Source: Paeniglutamicibacter psychrophenolicus (GTDB lineage Bacteria; Actinomycetota; Actinomycetes; Actinomycetales; Micrococcaceae). Taken from it: a DNA stretch of 64,000 nucleotides. The translations under genes and the position numbers were made by a program. Shown in pieces: positions 9,401-16,233 of this stretch; the first letter of the stretch is position 1, and every line of letters starts with the position of its first letter. Under the pieces are notes generated by a model. The model was not told the DNA's origin, did not search any database, and saw nothing but the letters and a program-made list of their open reading frames with translations. The stretch covers positions 124,001 through 188,000 of the forward strand of contig NZ_JAUSSH010000004.1 in the NCBI RefSeq assembly GCF_030812255.1, in the 5' to 3' direction.

Positions 9401-11041
9401 CGAGATCGGGCCGGTAACGGGTGTGCCGCCGGTAGTTTCGATGGCGCACTGGGCACCGGGGAGGCTGTCACTCAGCGTCACGCCGTTGATGGCGGCGGAG
9501 TTGGGGTTCTCGACGGTGATGACACCGTCAACAACAAAGTTGGTGTCCTTCGGGGCGCTGGCCTTGACCAACACGCTGTAATCGATGTCGACGCTGGCCG
9601 TCGGCGACTTCACGCTGGCGGCCTGGCCGCCTGCCAGGTCCTTTTCGATGGTCCAGTCGTAGTCACGGTCGAACTTGGGCGTGACCGTCTTGGAGACCGC
9701 AAGATCCTTGTACGTGGTCTTGGAGTTGGTAAAGGTACAAATAACGTCTGCCCTGTTTGGCAACGTAAATGAAACGATCCGTTTGCTCTTGTCGACCGTC
9801 GGTGTGACACCCGTACAGGTCAGGTCAGCGAGGTTCCAGCCAGCAGGAAGGACACCTTCCGAAATCGTGACCTCGCCCGGTGCAACGTTGTATTCAATCT
9901 GGTTCGGAAGATTCTCACCGGTGTCGGAATCTGAACTGTCATCCAGTTCGAAGTTGGCTGAAGATTCTGCTTCCTCCGAGGACAAATTGAAATTGAAATC
10001 CGTCCCATCAGCGGGGATGGCCTTCTTGACAACTGTCACAAAACCGACCTGCATGCCGGCCGTTTTTATCGACAGGGCCGAGGTGCCCTGACCGACGCAG
10101 TTCAGTGAAACCTTGGATACGTGGTACGAGGAACCTGAAATCGATGAGGCTCCGGTGGACGGCCCATGGTCAAGTTCGGAAGCGATATGAACACTGAAAT
10201 AAAGGATTCCGCTCGTCTCGGTGGCATCGAATTTCACGTACACGGTATCTTCACGGGCAGAGCCGGAGCCTTCCACAACCCTGGTCCTGATGTTGTTTCC
10301 GCCATCCATGGAGAAGCGGCTAGCGTAGTCAAAACCCCATCTTTCGCCGTCCCTGACTTGATACCTAAAGACGAATTCGTTCTCACCAAGGCTCAAGCCA
10401 CTCATCGCGACCCTGTACTGGACGAATCCACCTTCATACAGCCCTTGGGCAAGGTTTCCAACCATCCAATCGGTCACTTCCGACCTTTGCTCCATCTTGC
10501 CAAGATTTCCCGTGCCCCCATTGGGACCACAGGTACCAACAGCCGACGGAGTGACAGGCTCTTCCGCCAGCAGTGCGGCCTTGGGATCAGCGGTTTTCGC
10601 CGAGGGGTCGCTTGCCGTCGCTTCGGCCTTCTTGGGGGTTTCGGCGGCGGGCGCCTCCGCTTTCTTCGTCTCGACGGGCTTCTTTGCCGCGGGAGCTCCG
10701 GACTTGGGGGCCGGGGAACCCTGTGGCTCGGCAACCTTCTCGGCAGCGGGCGGTTCGGTGCCCTCTGCAGGTGCTTCCGCTGCCTTCTCCTCCGTGGCAG
10801 GTGCCAGGGGTGCATTCTTCGACCCGTCGGAATCGACCGTCGTTTCGCCGTTCTTCACCGCGTCGAGCAGTTGCTGTTCCGCGGCGGTGTCCTGGTTATC
10901 GACAGGTGATGCCACAGCGGGATTGAATCCACCGCCGCCAAACATCATCGTTGCGACGAGCGCCGTCGTCGCACTGGCGCCAACGGTTGAACGGACGACG
11001 CCGTTCCTCCAAATCGCCGCCAAAAAAGAGCCGCTGCGCAT
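497..11041 (-). CDS. Giant LAxTG-anchored repeat surface protein (3514 aa)
   Basis: Secreted wall-anchored protein, probably an adhesin or stalk. Residues 1-44 form a long signal peptide ending near PAVASP. About 45-150 is rich in Pro, Ala, Glu and Lys, and about 330-430 resembles a prealbumin/SpaA-like domain. From about 445 to 2877 run ten tandem ~240-residue units, each opening with a V-K-T...R-Y-W-x-x-K signature and holding four conserved Cys. Four shorter DUF11-like units follow. The C-terminus has Pro-rich linkers, LARTG at 3476-3480, a hydrophobic helix and an RRRK tail, the sortase E-type layout. I chose the ATG at 11041 because AAAGGG lies 10 nt upstream; the open frame extends to 11134 but lacks a signal-like start there. 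Conserved Lys and TNTA Asn residues suggest possible isopeptide bonds (inference). No sortase gene is in the window. Confidence 0.9.
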   Translation of the reverse strand: MRSGSFLAAIWRNGVVRSTVGASATTALVATMMFGGGGFNPAVASPVDNQDTAAEQQLLDAVKNGETTVDSDGSKNAPLAPATEEKAAEAPAEGTEPPAAEKVAEPQGSPAPKSGAPAAKKPVETKKAEAPAAETPKKAEATASDPSAKTADPKAALLAEEPVTPSAVGTCGPNGGTGNLGKMEQRSEVTDWMVGNLAQGLYEGGFVQYRVAMSGLSLGENEFVFRYQVRDGERWGFDYASRFSMDGGNNIRTRVVEGSGSAREDTVYVKFDATETSGILYFSVHIASELDHGPSTGASSISGSSYHVSKVSLNCVGQGTSALSIKTAGMQVGFVTVVKKAIPADGTDFNFNLSSEEAESSANFELDDSSDSDTGENLPNQIEYNVAPGEVTISEGVLPAGWNLADLTCTGVTPTVDKSKRIVSFTLPNRADVICTFTNSKTTYKDLAVSKTVTPKFDRDYDWTIEKDLAGGQAASVKSPTASVDIDYSVLVKASAPKDTNFVVDGVITVENPNSAAINGVTLSDSLPGAQCAIETTGGTPVTGPISIPNGTTNFNYTCEMPAGTTEATAGTNTVKATWDAASYFGTDGEASATKDFTFTGVEPTVTDDKITVTDNKFDLRTLPGGNEVTAEQSSKTFDYSIKWPGVPRECTTYDNTAIYKEADGGTGSDSASVQVCIGANLEVTKNVQGSFNRAWSWKIDKTPLLNGQPVADNTKYNTNANGEVTIDYRVTVTPQPYVDSNWAMTGTMTVTNPNKWQDVNATLTDSVDVGGDAVCAVTGQTNPGTGTDLDPTKPGFQTVIPEDSSIEFDYACKFDSQPRYTGTNTARVDWNKAEASTPGEFDEGAAEVTAGSWTQSPLNQNVTVTDDEFTFSPAWIIDGADGTKPQSKDYEVTWTVPAADAGQCVPFTNTAKVSATEVLASDDATIQACLPAGLSVSKTVDASYDRTYTWDIEKTAKTDGTVNAGPEGKATVGYDINVTGEGYRDTKSMGGTITVANANQFGGDVETTVSDSTSLTGLVCTVDATQDMNLNAAGIQVNVPQATLVGGNWIPGTTTVNYACDPGKVAESDYVGGTNTAKIAWAGGEATSETKAIEFKPGTITDETVKVFDDQAIAGAEGAEVGTVSWGEVKDKATRSKAFPYELEHVVDPGTCGTFTNKAWLELEGDGSESPSDEATVTVCDQAGLQVSKTAKASFDRIYQWNVTKDVDKTRQTIAPDGKATFKYTVKAVPNGFDDFDETLDGRITLTNPNQFADGAITATVTDTVDINGVTCEIQATDHDPTTDGLQVLVPANAGENDGIVVLDYTCTGKPASHTGSNTVDVSWKDATGTPQSTQATDKVEYLLDTEYDKNVLVFDDKVYETDYPELLGEATWNKDKVPTAFTYDLKFEGTPGTCTDYTNTAIVTEKGWNQATLDSDSKAVTVCVERDLVVEKTAKATYDRDYNWKVEKQADETSFKVDGNGKVTAGYKVTATQDGYTDSKWKLTGTITVANPNEFGSITADVTDALNVAGITCSVAEGQDVVVAAGKTATLDYTCDVSAGVDEADYTGTITNTATATWGENRSASGGQVDVDFALATETDTEITVTDDHYAENDGVLGTVIRAQSPKTFAYDVDWQGVAGKCTTFTNTAVLEGDDDNPAGNESSADIEVCVEDGLTVVKTVDAGFTRDYDWGIDKQVDQGKFTVDGNGKVTANYTVKALLDGHKDQDWTMSGAITVFNPNQQEALTVDVTDTPEIPGAVCAVASGIDVNVPAATEAEGVVTNGSATVLYNCTFADEVLAGDYTGKKNHTTVTWKGVDGMDRTVTNSAPIIFTQDGSIDETVTVVDDKTVSGAEHELGTASVSEAPKTFAPYPVELQGTAGMCTTYTNTAVLNEETAADGKDANNKASQDVEVCAKAGLQVAKDATASFNRLYTWDVEKSANPSKQTIAPDEMATFTYTVTAEPKEKIDTGFTLDGKITLANPNQFADGAITATVKDTVDIAGLTCDITEPTDHDPDKDGFQVLVPAGTDGTTDGTVELAYHCAGTPASYNGTNTALVTWTDAAGEPASAKTTVNFAYEATVTDEDVQVFDNKAGTVGEPVLLGTAHWNDGPTTFDAYDLSFPGVVGTCTDYANTATLTSMAGEPRAMVAAGESNLLATDEQTVTVCVEQNLDVSKDATATYDRDYDWKIEKQVDETDFNVDGDGNVVANYTVAATQTAHSDSGWTLGGTITVHNPNDFGSITADVTDALNLGDITCSVVDGQDVQIAAGATATLDYACDVAAGVDEAKYTGFIKNTATAAWGDGRTASSGIVDVDFTLDQATDASVNVYDDLTNPDAEPVKLGTATLDGENVFTYAQELAGTAGKCTTFTNTAVLKEKAGSDEDNTDSVSVEVCVEKGMTVVKTVKAGFTRDYDWSLDKQVDQGKFTVDGNGTATANYTVTANMDGHADQDWTMSGSIDVFNPNQQGALTVDIADAASVPGATCTVAGGGTDVVVPAATEANGVLTSGKTTITYDCVIEGELAESDYEGHTNTATVTWTGTDGKDRTASFEAEVLFTQGGSIDETVTVIDDKTVPGAIHDLGTVSVGDDEEQRTFTYPVELAGVAGQCTTYTNTAVLEESTEHGPGEVTLTNSASDNTASTDVTVCAKEGLSVTKTAEASFDREYLWELDKLVDRTRATIGLDGTATFDYTVAATPSGFEDSNHAVSGTITLQNPNQFADGAITATVTDSLDIQGTTCLINAEDANDTVDGLQVLVPAGTDGKPGTVVLGYTCTGTPENMDYSGENTATATWANATGDEVSATGTAGVTYAEAGSTNKDLTVLDDKAGTVQAPVSLGTADWNSDGVPTEFTYQVIFTNPNPDALDGTCTTHTNTATSVATPDAGTSVEVCVEVGAPTVEKTVTGTRQNADGTWNITYSLEVTNNDEVQGRYSLDDTLSFGGGITVTDASWTGPTAGDGGDWDLATPDYTEVMATDKLIDAGSTEAYQVTVTANVAAGVTGTEAGNCELVEGEEGTGFLNTTTITANGQDTEAEACAAPVAPSLDKQALELVQHENADGDWDGTWDASYKLIVSNPGTDGASANYTLTDTPAFADGVTVNDRHVGSTDVVVNEAWHGGNSTDDVVVADQVLESGAVHTFTVIVNVTLTSAINDAERVCGEGGHGLLNTGVLTAGNESDTDSACLEIPAPSSNVVKTAVTAEENADGSWDAQYTVVVNNTSDVATRYNLTDTLRFGEGITASSANWTLEGTDTAGSWENPGSEPGTVLATDRNLEARDSHTYVVHVVAVLADGVIGSEAGTCQPEDSNTDGGFLNEATLSANGKTTQSRACETPVKNPRSYSLVKTSNPASGTIVWPGDTVGYTLTVRNTGQFVYTGAVVTDEMAGWQHAATFDEGSLQLSGGESAIEGSKLVWTVGDLAVGEEKTLTYSITVDDEAWDEVLVNVATGNGDVPPSKTVHPTPEEQQLLPAPPVVVVPPRKPGSVVVVPPRKPASPLARTGADDSTLWILGSGALILLLGAAFTAASRRRKGEGN
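2410..9706 (-). repeat. Ten tandem ~730-bp protein-coding repeats
   Basis: Unit starts, read on the minus strand, fall near 9706, 9000, 8240, 7490, 6755, 6075, 5345, 4590, 3905 and 3150. Units 4, 7 and 10 share an NPNQFADGAITATV core, units 5 and 8 share an FGSITADVTDALN core, and units 6 and 9 share a DQDWTMSG core. The array therefore has a higher-order three-unit period (4-5-6, 7-8-9, 10). Units 1 to 3 are more diverged. Confidence 0.9.
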
Positions 11042-11324
11042 CGCGCGGTGACCCTTTGGAATCCGTGCAGAATTATCCCCAATTTTGCCGAACACTTTAA
11101 TTACCCCAATTACCCCAAGGGGCGCGACAACCACGCAATAAGCACCGTTTACGGAACGGCCCCAGCCGATCCGTTAGATAAGTTCAAACCCCAAGTTCGA
11201 ACTTCCCCCAGTATTTATTGGGTCCCCAGCACCCAATTTTGTGTTGCTTGTGCTGCCGATATTCTAATCACACAATGTGTTCCACGTCTACTACAACCAA
11301 TGGAATATCTATTTCCGGTCGAAT
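11042..11324 (-). promoter_or_regulatory. AT-rich leader of the giant surface gene with direct repeats
   Basis: This 283-bp gap is much more AT-rich than its surroundings and must hold the promoter of the surface-protein gene. On the plus strand the motif AATTAyCCC occurs three times (11071, 11099, 11108), the last two in direct tandem and followed by AAGGGG. I could not assign -35 and -10 boxes with confidence; a TAGAAT sequence on the minus strand near 11262 is one candidate. Confidence 0.45.
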
Positions 11325-11753
11325 TCAGAGGTATCGATACTCGATCTTGGGGCAGGTATTCATCACGACGTCAAGCCCGGCCGCCTTGGCACGCGTGGCT
11401 GCCGCTTCGTCGACGACACCGAGTTGCAGCCAAAGCGCATCCGCTCCGACGGCGATCGCCTGGTCAACGATGTCGCCGACTTTTTGCGAGTTCACAAAGC
11501 AATCAACAACGTCGATGTGCCCGGGGATGTCCGCCAACCGCTTGTACCCGGTGTTGCCCAAGACCTCCTCGCCACTGAGGGACACCGGGATGACTTCCAT
11601 CCCCAGTTTCTTCTGCAGAAAGCGCGAGACCCCTGGTGCCACGCGGCGCGGGTTGTTGGTCAGCCCGACCACTGCCCATCGCGCGGGGGTTTGCAGGAGC
11701 CGGTGAATCACCGCCGGGTCGTTGACGTGGCGTTGGCCAACTTCGTTGCTCAT
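11325..11753 (-). CDS. CoA-binding (YccU-like) protein
   Basis: A 142-residue single-domain Rossmann-like protein of the CoA_binding (YccU) family. It has AVVGLTNNP near the N-terminus, an ADALWLQLG stretch and GLDVVMNTCPKIEY at the end. The family is thought to bind CoA or a related nucleotide; no reaction is known. The start at 11753 (MSNEVGQ) follows an AGGGAA sequence; the longer open frame upstream has no protein-like character. It lies 127 nt downstream of the monooxygenase gene, beyond a hairpin, so it may be read by partial readthrough or separately. A paralogue (37793-38290) is coupled to metY, which ties both copies to sulfur genes by context. Confidence 0.8.
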   Translation of the reverse strand: MSNEVGQRHVNDPAVIHRLLQTPARWAVVGLTNNPRRVAPGVSRFLQKKLGMEVIPVSLSGEEVLGNTGYKRLADIPGHIDVVDCFVNSQKVGDIVDQAIAVGADALWLQLGVVDEAAATRAKAAGLDVVMNTCPKIEYRYL

Positions 11754-11818
11754 GTTCCCTACGTTACCGCCATATTCTGGGTCTTGGCCCATAGCCGATG
11801 CGCCGCCAAGGCGCCACA

Positions 11819-11854
11819 GGGGAGCCAAAAGGTCAAGTGCCCTTCCGGCTCCCC
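11819..11854 (-). terminator. Hairpin terminator after the first monooxygenase gene
   Basis: An 8-bp inverted repeat GGGGAGCC / GGCTCCCC (11819-11826 and 11847-11854) with an inner AAGG/CCTT pairing lies 27 nt beyond the stop codon at 11881. It probably ends most transcripts of the sulfur operon. Confidence 0.6.
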
Positions 11855-11880
11855 GCACCCTTGGGAGCGCCCGAAGCGAT

Positions 11881-13299
11881 CTAGAGCGAGCGCTCCAGTG
11901 CCTGCTCGGTGTTCGCTGCCGAGTACTCGCTAAAGGCGCCGCGGAATTTCGCCGCCGGGTGGGATTCCTCGAGGCGGGCACCGCGCCCGAAGACCTTCTC
12001 GCGCAGGGTTCCCGGCGCGTACTCGGTCTGGGCCAGGCCACGCTTGTGCAGCTCGGGGAGGATGCCGTCGATGAAGTCGGTGTAGGAACCGGGCAGGATC
12101 TGGTTCATGATGTTGAGCCCATCCATGCCGGCGTCCTGCCAGCGTTCGATCTCGTCCACGATCTGCTCCGGGGTGCCGGAGATCTGCTGGGCCTTGGCAC
12201 GGTAGCGGGCCAGGTCGCCAATGGTTGGCTTGCCTCCCGGCACCGACGCGATGGCCGCCTCGAGAACGCCGCGGGCCCCCTCGGTCTGGACATCCCCCAA
12301 CGGGGTGTCCAGATCCAGGCCACCCAGGTCGATCCCGATGCCGCCGCCGATGTGGGCAACAATGGCGTCGAGGTCCAGGTACTCGTCGTACTCGGCTTCC
12401 TTGCGCTTGGCTTCCGCCTCGGTGCTGCCGACCACGAAGGACAGTCCCGCAAAGACCTTCACGTCTCCCTTGGCCCGGCCCGCAGCGGCCTCGAGCTCGC
12501 GGATCTTGCCCACCTGTTTGGCCACGTACTCCGGGTGCGGGGCAAAGAGGAAGGTCGCTTCCGCGTGCTGGGCAGCGAACTGCTTGCCGCGCGCGGAGGA
12601 GCCCGCCTGGAACAGGAACGGGGTGCGCTGCGGGCTTGGCAGGGCGGTGTGAGGGCCCTCGATGGAGTAGCGCTTGCCCTGGTGGTGGATCTTGTTGACC
12701 TTGGCCGGGTCGGCAAAGAGCCCCGATTCCTTGTCGGCAAGAAGTGCGTCTTCTTCCCAGGAACCCTCCCACAACTTGTAGGTGGCCTCGACGTATTCGT
12801 CGGCCCAGTCGTACCGGTCGTCGTGGGCGGCCAGGCCCGCGGCACCGAAGTTGCGGTGCGAGTTCTCCAGCACGCTGGTCACGATGTTCCACGCGACGCG
12901 TCCGTTGGAGATGTGGTCAAGGGTGGAGAGCTGGCGCGCGAACTGGAACGGCGAGGCCTGCACCACCGAGCTGGTCATCGCCAGGCCGATGTCGCTGGTG
13001 GTCGCGGCGAGCGCCGAGAGCAGCACCAGCGGGTCGTGCGAGGGAACCTGCATGCCCTTGCGGACCATCGAGGCCCACCCGCCCTCGTGGTTGCCGTACA
13101 GCCCCACGACGTCGGCGAAGAACATGTTGTCGAACTTCGCTTCCTCGAGCTGCTTGGCCAGGTCGACCCACAGCTTCAGCTCGTTGAAGCGGTGCTGCTG
13201 GGCCTCGGGGTGGCGCCACTGGCCGCCGAGGATGTGGCTCGGGGTGTTCATCAGGAAGGCGCTCAGCAGCAGCCGTGGACGCGCGTCAAAGGTACCCAT
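11881..13299 (-). CDS. NtaA/SnaA/DszA-family FMNH2-dependent monooxygenase
   Basis: A 472-residue luciferase-like flavin monooxygenase of the nitrilotriacetate/sulfone monooxygenase group, which uses reduced FMN from a separate reductase to oxidise C-N or C-S bonds. Family features are the N-terminal LLLSAFLMNTPSH and FDNMFFADVVG, then HISNGRVAWNIVTS, the ERY/DRYDWADEYVEA-type helix, SPQRTPFLFQAGSS, and a C-terminal PAAKFRGAF segment. The start is directly next to the stop of the upstream flavoprotein gene (0 nt gap), so the two are translationally coupled. The pair recalls DszC plus DszA, which oxidise a thioether to a sulfone and then open it. Substrate unknown; riboswitch control points to organosulfur. 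No flavin reductase is present in the window. Confidence 0.85.
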   Translation of the reverse strand: MGTFDARPRLLLSAFLMNTPSHILGGQWRHPEAQQHRFNELKLWVDLAKQLEEAKFDNMFFADVVGLYGNHEGGWASMVRKGMQVPSHDPLVLLSALAATTSDIGLAMTSSVVQASPFQFARQLSTLDHISNGRVAWNIVTSVLENSHRNFGAAGLAAHDDRYDWADEYVEATYKLWEGSWEEDALLADKESGLFADPAKVNKIHHQGKRYSIEGPHTALPSPQRTPFLFQAGSSARGKQFAAQHAEATFLFAPHPEYVAKQVGKIRELEAAAGRAKGDVKVFAGLSFVVGSTEAEAKRKEAEYDEYLDLDAIVAHIGGGIGIDLGGLDLDTPLGDVQTEGARGVLEAAIASVPGGKPTIGDLARYRAKAQQISGTPEQIVDEIERWQDAGMDGLNIMNQILPGSYTDFIDGILPELHKRGLAQTEYAPGTLREKVFGRGARLEESHPAAKFRGAFSEYSAANTEQALERSL

Positions 13300-14535
13300 T
13301 TACTTGCTCTCCGATTTCGAATCCTTGGCGTCCCCGATGGAGTGCAGCCCGGTGGGAATGGTGCCGTTGATGTAGTAGTCGCCCACCGAGCGGGCCTTGA
13401 AGGCCACGGGATTGTGGGTCGCGACGGTGCGGGCGTTGCGCCAGTGCCGGTCCAGGGACTTGCCGCGCGACACCGAGGAAGCACCGGTGACGTCAAAAAG
13501 TTCGCTGGTTGCATCCAGCACCAGTTTCGGGACGCTCACGTGTGCCTGCTGCACGGCAAGCTCCGCGCGGATAAAGGCAGCCGTCGGATCCAGACCCAGC
13601 GAGGTGTCGACCGCGGCATCAAGGTCGCGGGCCGCGGCAAAGACGATCGAGTCGGCCGCGTAGACGGCCGCGGCGATGCGGCCGACCTTTTCCTGGATCA
13701 GCGGGTCGTTGCGGAACAGGTCCCCGGAACCGGTGTTGAACGTACGGGTGCGGTTGCGCACCAGATCGGCAGCGTCGGTGAGCGCGGCGCGGCCGATGCC
13801 TGCCAGCACGCTGAGCAGTGCGAGCTGGAAGAACGCGGGCTCGAGCGTGGATGAAACCTTGCGCGCGATGATGTCCTCGAATTCGACCACGACGTCATCA
13901 AAGATCGCGGTGCCGGTTCCCGTCAGGGGTTGGCCGAAGCCATCCCAGTCGTCAATGATCCGGACCTTGGCGTCGTCGGCGCGCACGATGGCGTACTGGC
14001 GGCCCTCGACGCCCTCGGTGCTGGCCATGACCACGACCCAGTCGGCAAAGATCGACCCGGTCGTGTAGTACTTTTCCCCGTTGAGCAGCCACTGGCCGTT
14101 TTCCTCGCGGAGCTTGGTGTTGGTCGTGCCCAGGGCGTTGCCGCCCTTCTCGGTGGCCGCATTGCCGAAGATCTCGCCGGCAAGCACCCGCGGGAACCAA
14201 CGGAGCCGGAATTCCTCGGGCTGCAGGGCAATGGTTTCAACGAAGGAGAAGTGCGAGCGCAACAGGTGCCCGACGTTGGAGTCGGCCGCGGAAAGTTCCA
14301 CGATCAGCCGGAAGAGGTGCTCGTGGCTGACGGGTTCCCCACCGTAGGCTGCCGGGACCCGAAGCGTGGTGAAGCCCGCGTCCTTGAGCCACTTCACTGG
14401 TTCAAAGGGCAACACGTGGTCGTTTTCGCGCTCCACGGTGCCTTTGGCGATGCGCTCAAACACCGGGGCAAAGCGCGCGCTCAGCTCCGCGTAGCGGGCT
14501 TCGGCTGTTCGTTCCTTCACGTACGTTGCACTCAT
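13300..14535 (-). CDS. DszC/SfnB-like acyl-CoA-dehydrogenase-fold flavoprotein
   Basis: A 411-residue protein with the acyl-CoA dehydrogenase fold, most like the SfnB/DszC branch that works as a flavin monooxygenase or oxidoreductase in sulfur acquisition. The C-terminal signature RHWRNARTVATHNP is diagnostic of this branch; LFRLIVELSAADSNVGHLLRSH and a WLLNGEKYYTTGS segment are also present. A clear AAGGAAGA ribosome site precedes the ATG at 14535. It follows the ABC ATPase gene by 47 nt and abuts the monooxygenase gene. Likely role: first oxygenation of an imported organosulfur compound (inference). A paralogue with the same partner lies at 22701-24038. Confidence 0.82.
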   Translation of the reverse strand: MSATYVKERTAEARYAELSARFAPVFERIAKGTVERENDHVLPFEPVKWLKDAGFTTLRVPAAYGGEPVSHEHLFRLIVELSAADSNVGHLLRSHFSFVETIALQPEEFRLRWFPRVLAGEIFGNAATEKGGNALGTTNTKLREENGQWLLNGEKYYTTGSIFADWVVVMASTEGVEGRQYAIVRADDAKVRIIDDWDGFGQPLTGTGTAIFDDVVVEFEDIIARKVSSTLEPAFFQLALLSVLAGIGRAALTDAADLVRNRTRTFNTGSGDLFRNDPLIQEKVGRIAAAVYAADSIVFAAARDLDAAVDTSLGLDPTAAFIRAELAVQQAHVSVPKLVLDATSELFDVTGASSVSRGKSLDRHWRNARTVATHNPVAFKARSVGDYYINGTIPTGLHSIGDAKDSKSESK

Positions 14536-14582
14536 TTGTCTTCCTTTGCATCCATGAGTTTCAAGAAATTGTTGTCCAAGGC

Positions 14583-16220
14583 CTAATTCGTTGCCATCTC
14601 GCGCAGCAGCGCCCCGGGGTTCGAATCCAGCAGGAGTCTGGTGTATTCGCTGGCGGGACTGTTCAGGACCTGTGCGGCCGCCCCGACCTCGACCAACCGG
14701 CCTTGGCGCATGACTCCCACATCGTGGGAAATGCGTTCGACCACATGCAGGTCGTGGGAAATAAAGAGGTAGGACAGGCCCTGGCTGACCTGGAGGTCTT
14801 CCAGGAGCGCCAAGATCTGCGCCTGGGTCAAGACGTCGAGCGCGGAAAGGGCCTCGTCCAGCACCAGCGTCTTGGCTCCCAGGGCCAGCGCCCGGGCAAT
14901 GGCCACGCGTTGGCGCTGCCCGCCGGAGAGCTCCTTGGCACCCAATGCGGCCATGCGGCTGGGCAGGTTGACCGCGTCCAGCAGCTCGGCCACCCGGATC
15001 CTGCGTTCGGCCTTGCTGCCGACCTTGTAGTTCTCAAGCGGCTCGCTGATGATCCGGGACACCGAGTAGCGCGGGTCCAGGGCCGAATCCGGGTTTTGGT
15101 ACACCAGCTGCAGGCTGCGCCAGAGTTCGCGCTTGGCGGCCCCGCGCACGTGGGTGACGTCCTGCCCGTGGATTTTCACGATTCCGGCGGTGGGTTCCAG
15201 CAGCCTCATGATCATCCGGGCGGTCGTGGATTTTCCGGAACCGGACTCGCCCACCAGGGAGAAGGTCGTGCCGGGGCGCACCGCGAACGAGACCTCCTCC
15301 ACGGCCGCGCGTTCGTTCTTCCCGCTGCCGAAGATCTTGCCCAGGCCCGCAACCTCGATGGCCGGGACCTCGATGCCGCGGGCTGCATCGGCGGTTCGTG
15401 ATTCGTCGCCCGAGGCGGTGGCCTCGGTGAGCAGCATCCGGGTGTAGGGGTGTTCGGGTGCCCGCAGGATCTCACGCACCGGGCGGTCCTCGCGGATCCG
15501 CCCGTGCTGCATGACCACGATGCGGTCGGCGATGTCCGTGGCCACGGCGAGGTCGTGGGTCACGAAGATGACAGCGGTTCCCAGTTCGCGCGCCAGCTTG
15601 GTGAAGACCTCCAGGACCGTCTGCTGGACCGTGACGTCCAGTGCGGAGGTGGGCTCGTCGGCAATCAGCAGCGCGGGCTCCAGCGCGAAGGCGATGGCAA
15701 TGAGCACCCGCTGCTTCAGCCCGCCCGAAAGCTCGTGCGGGTACTGGCCGATGCGCTGTTCCGGGGTGTCGATCCCGACCAGCTCCAGCAGCCGGATGAC
15801 TTCGGCGCGCAGCTGCGCCTTGGAGCGCTTGCGGCCCTGCGGGTGCAGGCGGAACACCTCGGAGATCTGGGAGCCCACGGTCTTCACCGGGTCCAGGGAA
15901 GCGCCGGGATCCTGCGGGACCATGCCGATGCGCCGGCCGCGGATCGATTCCAGCTCCTTGGCCGCCATGTCCAGGAGGTTCCCGCCGGCCAGGTCGATGC
16001 TGCCGTCCAGGATCCTTGCTGATTCGGGAAGCAAGCCGATGATGGCCTTGGACAGGGTGGACTTGCCCGAACCGGACTCGCCGACCAGGGCAACGATTTC
16101 CCCGGGCTTGAGTGCGAGGTCGATGTTCTCCGCGGCGACGACTGCTTCGTCGCCGTGACCGTAGGTGATGCTTAGCCCACGGATATCCAGCAATGCGGGT
16201 GCCGCGTTTATGGTGCTCAT
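14583..16220 (-). CDS. Fused two-domain ABC transporter ATPase (Dpp/Opp/Gsi type)
   Basis: A 545-residue protein with two complete ABC ATPase domains, as in GsiA or YejF, powering a peptide/nickel-type importer. Each half has a GESGSGKST Walker A. Signatures are LSGGLKQR (first half) and LSGGQRQR (second half), with Walker B LLIADEPTSALD and TLVLDEALSALD; the second has Ala-Leu where Pro-Thr is usual. The start at 16220 (MSTINAAPALLDIRG) follows AGGAG with a 7-nt spacer. The open frame runs upstream to 16442, but that part overlaps the permease gene in another frame and is not protein-like. Third transport gene of the riboswitch operon. Confidence 0.9.
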   Translation of the reverse strand: MSTINAAPALLDIRGLSITYGHGDEAVVAAENIDLALKPGEIVALVGESGSGKSTLSKAIIGLLPESARILDGSIDLAGGNLLDMAAKELESIRGRRIGMVPQDPGASLDPVKTVGSQISEVFRLHPQGRKRSKAQLRAEVIRLLELVGIDTPEQRIGQYPHELSGGLKQRVLIAIAFALEPALLIADEPTSALDVTVQQTVLEVFTKLARELGTAVIFVTHDLAVATDIADRIVVMQHGRIREDRPVREILRAPEHPYTRMLLTEATASGDESRTADAARGIEVPAIEVAGLGKIFGSGKNERAAVEEVSFAVRPGTTFSLVGESGSGKSTTARMIMRLLEPTAGIVKIHGQDVTHVRGAAKRELWRSLQLVYQNPDSALDPRYSVSRIISEPLENYKVGSKAERRIRVAELLDAVNLPSRMAALGAKELSGGQRQRVAIARALALGAKTLVLDEALSALDVLTQAQILALLEDLQVSQGLSYLFISHDLHVVERISHDVGVMRQGRLVEVGAAAQVLNSPASEYTRLLLDSNPGALLREMATN

Positions 16221-16233
16221 GCTGTTCTCCTGG

